The translations under genes and the position numbers were made by a program. A DNA stretch of 64,000 bases from Aplidium turbinatum (Eukaryota; Chordata; Ascidiacea; Aplousobranchia; Polyclinidae): the NCBI GenBank assembly GCA_918807975.1, contig OU964923.1, positions 29,121,235 through 29,185,234 on the forward strand, given 5' to 3'. The number at the start of each line of letters is the position of its first letter. Position 1 is the first letter of the stretch. The notes under the pieces are model-generated. The model was not told where the DNA came from and made no database searches. It saw only the letters and a list, made by a program, of their open reading frames with translations. Shown here piece after piece: positions 49,701-58,700 of this stretch.

Positions 49701-52700
49701 TTGTGGTACGCAAGGAACCACATTTGGATACTTTCACCCATCTTGCCAAAGTGCTCAAACTGCCGGAGCAGTGAGCTATGCGCAATGCAAAATTCAAATA
49801 TCATAGATTGAATTCTTACTATGTTGACATGTGACTCCTTGTTCCTTGTGGTATGCGTAGTTGTTGTGGAGGCAGTTGAGGAAGAAACCTCAAAGGGTAA
49901 AACCTCCGAAAGTTTCTTTTTCAATACGCTCTCTCTGATCCCGAAAGGTTTCTGTTAAAATAGGTTGAAGAAAATTCTCGATCTGCTTTTGTACAAAATC
50001 AGTATTGATATAGCCATGGGTACCTAAAGACATAGGTGGGCAAAGTTACTTTCAAAAGTAACTGAGTTACAGTTAAAGTTACTTGGCCAAAATAGTAACT
50101 GAGTTACCGTTACAGTTACCGATTTTAAAAAGTAACTAGTTACCGTTACTAGTTACAGTTACTAGTTACTTTCAGTTGCTCACAAATCTAAACATAAAAT
50201 TCTGCACCTGGCCAGCTCTGCATGCAAGTCCAGTTTAACCGCAATGTTTGATATATAGTGTTAGAGCCATCCATGCTAACATAACAGCACAAGTACAAAA
50301 CCAACAAGGTTTTATTTAAAAAAAATACTCAGTGGCTTATGTGTTTATTTCCTTTGAGAAATACGAGCATTTCAAAGTGCTCGTCACTCAGGCCTGCCCT
50401 TTTAGGTTTTAAAATGTCCTTGCCCAATCTTCGTCGTCGTGTGAGCCTCTGGGGCCGAGAGTCTATTTTTTTACGCCCCAGATTCACGATGTTCCCGGAC
50501 TATACACTGAAAGGCTACTAGAGAGCAGCCAGTCTTTGGTTTCATCATTCATGACAGACCTTCCACTCCGTTAGGTGGCTTGAAGATGTTACAGTCATTG
50601 ATGATGTCCGCCCCGATAGTTCAATTGGTTAGCGCTTCACTTCTGGAACGAAGAAGCTTCAAGATCAAGCGGCACTGGTTCGACTCTCAGGGCATGCGCT
50701 TGAGCAACGCACGTTAAGGACTGCTCTCCATTTAGCGGCATCTAATAGATGGAACAATTTCCCGGCAACGAGACTTCAACAATCGGAAACTTTACTCTGT
50801 CAATCTCGGTGAGCGGGCCTGCGTCAGTGATTTAAAGTCTTTAGTCTACAAGTATGCGAAACTGCCAGGATTAAGTTCTGCAAGAAGCTTTCCCAGTCCG
50901 AGGATAAAGATTTAATCAATCAATCAAACAATGATGTGGTCTGCGTCTGTTCCTCGGCACCACATTTACAGGAGGAGGAAGAGGCCATTTCCCATTGGTG
51001 CATGGTTGAGCGGAAAAGCCCGACGCCCGCACGGAGACGGTTGAGGCGCACCCATGCCTGTCTTGGTAGTGTCAGGTCGATTGAGCATGTGTCGGCGTCG
51101 GGGATGAACGAATAAAGTCTGGTGATGAACAAGTGCTGCAATGAAAACAATATTTCTACTGCAGCACTTGACGGAATGGGAGTGTTATGTTTTTAAAACA
51201 GTTTTTTCATCGGTCCAATTGTGAATCTGGATCCGCTTAACTTGTCCTCAGCAGGGTCCGCTTCCAAATACTCTTGTAACAGATTCAACGCGCATTGCTT
51301 TCTTTTCTTGGTTTTTGCGTAAAGTGATGCAAAAAGTCCTCCGTGGCTCTACCTACCACCATCCACTTCAGTGTCGCTGCTACTCCCCTCTTCAGCAGAG
51401 CAGTTTGCTTCTTCAATTGCTTGAAGCATGTTCTGTTTTATTTTGGTCTTCAATTCAGCAGTGTCGCTTAATGATCAGGCATTAAACACAGATAAGTCTA
51501 AATTGTGGGTGGAATGCAGTCGCAAGCTGAAAGTCGCTGTCATCGAACCAATGACCAAATCTGGTTTGTCTTGCTTCCACAAGAACGTCCACCAACGGCA
51601 AGCAAACAGCAATGCTGTTGCTGGTTTTAACGTCAGAAAATCTTTTTAGAGCAGGGGTCGGCAACCTACGGCCCGCGGGCCGGATCCGGCCCGCCAAGCA
51701 AAATTATCCGGCCCGCAGCATTTTTGCAAATTGTAGTTGGCTGGCCAAAACGAACATCCCATTATTTTATGCTGCCATTTGGTTTTACATAACAGAATTA
51801 AGATTACTAAATGTTATGTAAAACTTTCGCAATTTTTACTTTTCCATATTTATCTGTAACGCTCACTTGTAATCACGTAGCCTGTGTACTTATGCCGCAA
51901 CAATGCTTAGTTAGGGCATTGTCGCCATTTTGAATTTCCTTGATATTCTTTCTCTGCGAACTGCATTTTAGAGAGAGCGACGTTGCAGGCCTGACAGATA
52001 GTTTGATAGATTTGAAGTTTTAAGAATTAGTTTGTTTGAAGGTTGATAATTTAGAAATATGTGTAGCTTAGGAAGCAGGAATTGGCCTTTTTAGTGACAG
52101 CCGGTCCAGACTTTTAAATTACTTTATTTTTTAGAGTTATAATTTACTCCCAGTTCCATTTTTCCGTTTTTTTCAACAAGTGATTCTTGTCTTTGAAGAA
52201 TTTGCTGCTTGTTAGAATCCACCAAGCATAGGAAATTATCACAAAGCGCCTTTGTACCCGCGACCTATCGATCACGGGTCGCTTTGTTATAGTAAACTAG
52301 GTTTGGGGCAAAATTTTGCTTAAGCTTGCAGAAGGTAGCATCAAGGTACTTGGCAGTTTCACCTTGAAGTCCGGTTATATTAGCCTATTTACTGCATGCT
52401 AGTTGCAGGCTACATGAGTTGCGTTAGTAATAGTCAATTAACCGTATATTTAACGGCAAGTTGAGAACACAACTTACTGATGACCACTTGCAAGATGTTA
52501 TGATTCTTGCCTCATCCAACCTATCACCTGACCTTCAGAAACTTTCTAGCAGGAAACAACATCAAATATCACATTAATGTTGTGCTGTCAATAAATAAAG
52601 TACTTGGTGTTTTTCGTTACCAATTGTTACTAATTTTCTTTATATTAATCTATATAAGCCTATAGTAGCTAAATATGGAGATACTCTGATAAGAACGCCA

Positions 52701-55700
52701 ATTTTAACAATATTATGAAAAGTAAAGAAAACGGAAGTGCAAATGGAAAACTTGTACGGCCCGTTGACATCTGCGCAGTTTTGTTTTGGCCCGCGACTGA
52801 AGAAAGGTTGCCGACCCCTGTTTTAGAGGCATTGCAAGCGTTACACTAAATGCAATAAATTTCAACTTCTTGAAGGTAACTAACTAACTGACTACTGTAT
52901 AAGCATCAACAAATTGCTTTTAATCGCTGCGTGTTTCTTGATGCTTATAGTCAGTTAGTTAGTTACCTTCAAGAAGTTGAAATTTACTGCATTTTTATAA
53001 ATATTTTCAGGTTCCTGATGAGGGCTTAAGTTAAACCGAAAACGTTTGACTGTTAAACTCATTTGTAAATATGTAAAATATATTATTATAATAATGCTCA
53101 ACCCTGTTGTATTGTTGTGTCTTGCCCGTCTTTGGTACATATCGATTAATCGCCAAAAACAATTAATTTAGCCAAATCAGTTATCAAAAATCGCCAAAAA
53201 AGAGCCAAATCATAAATATGAAGCTAAACGTCTTAAAAAATCGCCAGATTTCTGGACTTTGACGATAAATTCGCCAATATGGCCACCCTTTTCCATCAGA
53301 CCACAAAACAAAAGTAGAACTGCGCATGCGCAGTGCTGCGCCGATACAGCTGCGAGAAAAATGCATTATTGCGCAAAACGCAGCAAACACGCACTAAGCA
53401 AGACACAAACACGTGCAGAGAAATAAACGGCAATTAAAAACTGAAATTTCAATACAAAAGTAACTTGTAACTGTAACTGTTAAAAAAGTGCTAAAATAGG
53501 AACTAGTTACCGCGTTTCGTTACTTTTGAAAAATTGTAACGAAGTTACCGTTACAGTTACTCAAAAAGTAACTAGTTACAGTAACTAGTTACTTTTGTAA
53601 CTAGTTACTGCCCACCTCTGCCTAAAGATACGGCCTGATTTGTCACATTTTTCAGAAATTTCCAGATTTTGCTAACTTTGGGCGAATGTTTAAATAAATT
53701 TTTCTAAAAATTCTATTTTTACGCTTTCTTTACTGTTTTCCCCAGATGACACAATAAGTTTTAACATCCTCACATGCTAAAAAACAACGAAAATTTGATT
53801 TCGAAGATTTTAATCAGACTGTTAATGTTCCAATAACAGTCTGATTCAGCGTTTTTCAACTTACCTTTTCTCATTTGCTATTGCTTCCCCAAGACAACAA
53901 AAAGCTTTTATATCATTAGGAGACAGCAAAAAATAAAAAAACTCTCAGAAAATGTCAGTCAAACACTAGCAGTAGCTGTAACCAAAATCTGCAAAATGTG
54001 ACAAATCAGGCCGCATCTCAAGGTGGCCGTGATATAGCCTGATTTTTATTCAACAGACTAAAGCAAGAGGCTATAGCGCTATAGCAGGGCTACTCAACTG
54101 GCGGACCGCGGTCCGAATCTGGACCTTCTGGGTGTTGATGGTGGACTTTAAGTTTTTGGAAGAACAACCTCATTGCCACGTTTCAAGGCTTCTTTAAACA
54201 GATTTTTACTTGGAGGAGAAAGCAATTTTTACTGTGATTATCCTAGTTGCTGGGGGGCTTCGACTCCCAGACTCCCCAACACTTTCTCAGAAATCCAATT
54301 CGACTTACATTTTACCTAAAAAATGGTTTGGTACAGATAGTTTAACTTTCGTGGTTGAGTATGAAATAACTTATTCACCGGACCGCAGAAATATACAACT
54401 TGTCAAACTGGACCTTCGTTAAGATTACTGAGTAAGCCTGCTATAGTGGTATAGCCTTTGTCTAAACCTCATTGGATTACAAAAACTATTTAGAACAGTC
54501 AATAATATCTATAAAACTACAGTACCCATATAGCACTTAACCTGTTATATTAAAGCGTTCTACCCTGGATAGTTGGATTAGGCTACTATGCCACTCCCAA
54601 AATCTTTAATCAAACGTATTTGAGTTATTCATTGGCTAGGTACTACCAAAGCAAGCTTTAACCTGATGGATCAAATTGTCATTTGAAGTCGTTTCGTTTT
54701 GAGACTGGTCTTTAGAGAGAGCAAGTTGCTCCGCCATGCTGTTCTTTGAATAATGATATTGCTGAGTAATGGCTTCGTCAGTTGTTCCGTGTAGCAAAAT
54801 CTACAAAAATTTTTACTGACAATTAAATTTTATTGTTGAACATACACTGTGCGTGAAATACCGAACTAGATTTTACATGTCAAAGCTGCTTTTTATAACT
54901 GATGTGTTGGTTTGCTGAGTTGACACGTAGGTTCTAAGCCCCGATATCCGCAACCAATGTAGTCTACTGTGGCATATTTTTTGAAACATTACTGTCGAGT
55001 GTTAATTTCGTCCACTAAAAATGCTTTTTGGAGAATTATTCTTGAAAATTGTATCCCACGATAGAACAGCAAAACGTTATAATCATGCGCAAATTAGCAA
55101 GTAGGCCTATGTATTGAACTAATAGCCCAGTAGCCTACAATGCCAACCAACTTCGTTGAGTTTTTCTTCAATGTAACAAGCGCATGTTTCGTGAAGCGAT
55201 TTTCTTTGCTCTTCAAGCCACAGTTTGTAAGCAGTCTCTTGTACCATTGAGTTGTGAAAACGAAACTGTTCACACCTGGAAAGAAATTAGACATTTTTCT
55301 GTGAATGTCCTACATTTTAGCAACGTAAAATAGACGTGGAGTAACGCAATTACCTTATTTTGTTACTCTGATCATTAGAAGATTTGTCTTCATAATCAAC
55401 ATGAAAAGAAAGCATTTGAGAAGGTGGTCTGGGTATTGCTATAAATGCTATAAAGGGACGATAAGAAATAAAGATGCATTTTGATGGACGTAAATTGAGT
55501 TTTACGGTAATTTTTTGAGAAATGTTGTGATTGATTCGGAAAAATGCCAAAGAGAAAGAAGAAACTGGTGCATTAAAGCAAACAAAGACCATGTTCAACG
55601 GGAAGGAAAGCCTCAAAGTGAAATCGACCAGACTTTACGTTAGTAGGAAACAAACCGCACCGTAACCGAGAAAAAATTACAAGTAGGGGAAGGTCGGGAC

Positions 55701-58700
55701 CCATGATCATGGTGGGAGCCATAATCCACCCCCGTTTTTTTAATATAAAGTACTTTTTTTGCATTTTTTGACGTTATTATATTTTTTATGCCTGGATAAC
55801 TTTCCCACAAACCTTTGGTCAAAATTGTGCTAAAAATGGAGGTGCAAAGAGGATTTATAGGTTTTGGGTTAAAAAAGTAAATTTTTTTGGCTGATTGTGT
55901 TTTAAAATAACTCATTTGTTATGCAAGAAATGTTCATGAACTTTTTTGTAGTGGTAGGTGATGTATTTATGATGAGATTAAGCTGAAAGTTTTTTAGATA
56001 GCAATGTTAGTTTTTTTTCAGCTGTTGTTTCATTTCTGAACGATCAGGTAGGGAGCCTTGAGTCATCTTGTGTTGGGACCTACGAGCCATGACAAGTGCC
56101 TGTGATAGTAGATGTTAAAGTGTCATATGACATCATTTTTTTGCTTTCACACCTTTCCATTAGGATATATCACAATTCTGACTTTTGTTTCGTTTGCAAC
56201 TATTAATTATGCTATTTCACATGAAAATTCTGACAACTCATCCCAAGGAATCATTTGAAAATTCTCCATCGCTTATTTCAAAATTTAAAGCTTGGAAGCT
56301 GGCTTGAAGATTGATTTCACACATAAATAATACAACTATGTTTTAGAATTGTATTTTTGATATGGCGAAGTGATTTCTTTGCTAAAATACTACATTTTTT
56401 GGCTTATCGCAATTGTGGCTTATCGCTCCCCACATGTGGGGTGCGATAAGCCGCTTGGCGCGTGTTTATGTTTTTAAGCGTAAATTAAACATTTGCTGAA
56501 ATAATAACTTGTGCTTTTGCTGTAGAGTAGGTAGCACTACAAGGCATTGCAAAACCAAATTTTAGAGAAAAATGTTGAGAAACGTAGAAGATATGCATCT
56601 AAAAGAAAAAAGTGGCTCGCAGGTCCCGACCTTCCCTTACCTGTAGGTTAGGCTAGTCTACTTCATGACGCACCGATAAAAAATAAAAAATTAATACAAA
56701 AGAATGAGCAAATCTTTTAAATGTTTCAAAAATTCTGTTTCATGTTTATTGGACAAATGCCATTATCTACATAATTTGAGTTCATGCGTTTCAAATATTA
56801 CCTGGCCGCAATTTCTTCTTCTTGTTCCTCTTTTTGAATTATGGAAGAAGATTTGCAAAAGCAGACAATTCTGTTGGATCGATCAAAAAACTGAGACTAA
56901 ATGTGAAAAATTTGTTATGTTTAAAGCATTGATAGGAATATAAAAATACATAGCCTACCATACCTTATTGGAGAAATAAAATGTGTAAAAAAACGCTTGT
57001 GACTTGAAGTTCTATTGTTATCGAAAAAGAAAAGCATTAAATTTATTCCTAAAAGTAGCCTAGTATCATCTTCAAGCCGTTCTAGTGTTAGTTTGCTATC
57101 ATTATTGTGAACTACGTCACCTGTTATTTCAGTAGATTTAAATTTTGCAATGAAGAAATATAATTAACAGTGAATTTATTCTTTTGTTGGAAGTTTGTTG
57201 ACTTCTTTACTTTATCAACCTATCTCTTGAGATGCAGTCCAAGTAGTCCAACAATCATGCGGGAATAATGGTTTTCAATAAGTACATTGGCTGAAAAGTT
57301 TTGAAAACTATTCAAGATGTTTAGATAATTAGTTCTTACTAAAAACTGTTATTTAACATACGCTTTGCTTTTTCCCATCTTCTTGACGCTTTAGGGCTTT
57401 ATTAACGGACGCGCATTCAAAGACACGCGACAGCATCAATTGAAAGATTGCCCTCTTGAACTTGTCCTCAGTGAACCCTGGAACAACCGACTTCAACATC
57501 TGTCTTGAAGTATTGTTTCCAATCACTGCTGCAGACTTCACAACTATCTGCTCAAACGGCTTCATTCTATCCAATCTGTGGCAATAAATACAGTAAAAAA
57601 GCTTTTCAGAGATCACACATCGTTCTTTTAAATCAGTGGTTCCCAAAGTGGGCGCCAGCGCCCCCCTGGGGGCGTTTGCAACCATAAAGGGGGCGCTGGC
57701 TATAAAGTGGGCGATTGGGGGGCGCTGAGAGTAAATCGGGGCATTTACAAGAGGATCGCAAAGCATTTTGTTATCATGCAATTATGTTGGCAACGTCGCT
57801 TCGCAGTACCTTACAAGTTTGTTGGGTCGTAACGCATGACTTACTTTGAAGCACTGCGATTACGCAAATCCAATCTTTTGAGTGCTTACTACTCCACACC
57901 GAAGTAGACTACGATGGCTTTTCAAGGAAAATTGCCTTGCACGATTTTATTCGCTGTTTGAAACTCTCGTGGAATTTCTACAGAGTTGTCACCCTGATCT
58001 TGCTAATGGCCTTCTGGTTGTGATAAATGATATCGCCTGCTTGTCAGACATATTTACGGGAGAGGGTGACTATAGTCCTCACGACCTTTGGTCGACTTTG
58101 CCTTACATGCGAGAGTGGGAGCTCCTTATACGTTGGGTTTCTCAGCGAAGGCAAGTCGACCCTTGTCTACCAGAAACAACTTAGGTTTGTGGTACCGAAA
58201 TAGAGCTAAATCCCGAAAGCGGATTAAGCTGTTTCATAACACCCCACTAGTGTCTGAGGGCTGGGTTTGCCCGAGACACGCAAAGGTAGAGTGTCTTGCG
58301 TTGTTCTGAACGTCGGGGGTTACCAGTGCGGGGGAGAGTGACTAGTCCTCAGGCCCTTTAATCGACGTTGAAGGCAACATGCAAGAGTGGGAGCTCCCGA
58401 TGTTTGGTTGCTCAGCGAAGGAAAGTCGACCATTGTGTTCTACCAGAAACAACTTAGGTTTGTGGTACCGAAATAGAGCAAAATCCTGAAAGCGTATTTA
58501 AGCTGTTTCGTGCCACATTATTTTCCAAATTTCATGAATTAAATGTATCCCTTCTGGGTAACGAAGTAAATCTAATCAAAGTAAAATCGGCACTGTCTGG
58601 TTTCAGTAATTAGCTCGTGTTGTATCAGAGAAATTTAGATAGACGAAACTTTTTCCAAATCTCAAGCTTGCATCAACTTGATACCAGTGACAAAGGCATA

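Larger units (their letters stand above)
50031..53620. mobile_element. hAT element with AGTTAC-rich ends and nested insertions
   Basis: Starts CATAGGTGGGCAAAGTTAC and ends GTTACTGCCCACCTCTG, with many GTAACTAGTTAC-type sub-terminal repeats on both sides. The exact 8-bp duplication CCTAAAGA is at 50023-50030 and 53621-53628. Inside: a SINE, a LINE tail, its own transposase remnant on the minus strand, a second hAT (51652-52820) and a Penelope-like tail. Confidence 0.9.

Noticed and set aside
49441-49806. 121-codon ORF over a duplicated region
   Set aside because: Both halves are the same repeat copy; the frame is not kept in the related copy at 11.85 kb.
56704-56943. 79-codon plus-strand ORF
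   Set aside because: It lies opposite the ADCY10 exon 56802-56890, whose splice sites and phase fit the minus strand.
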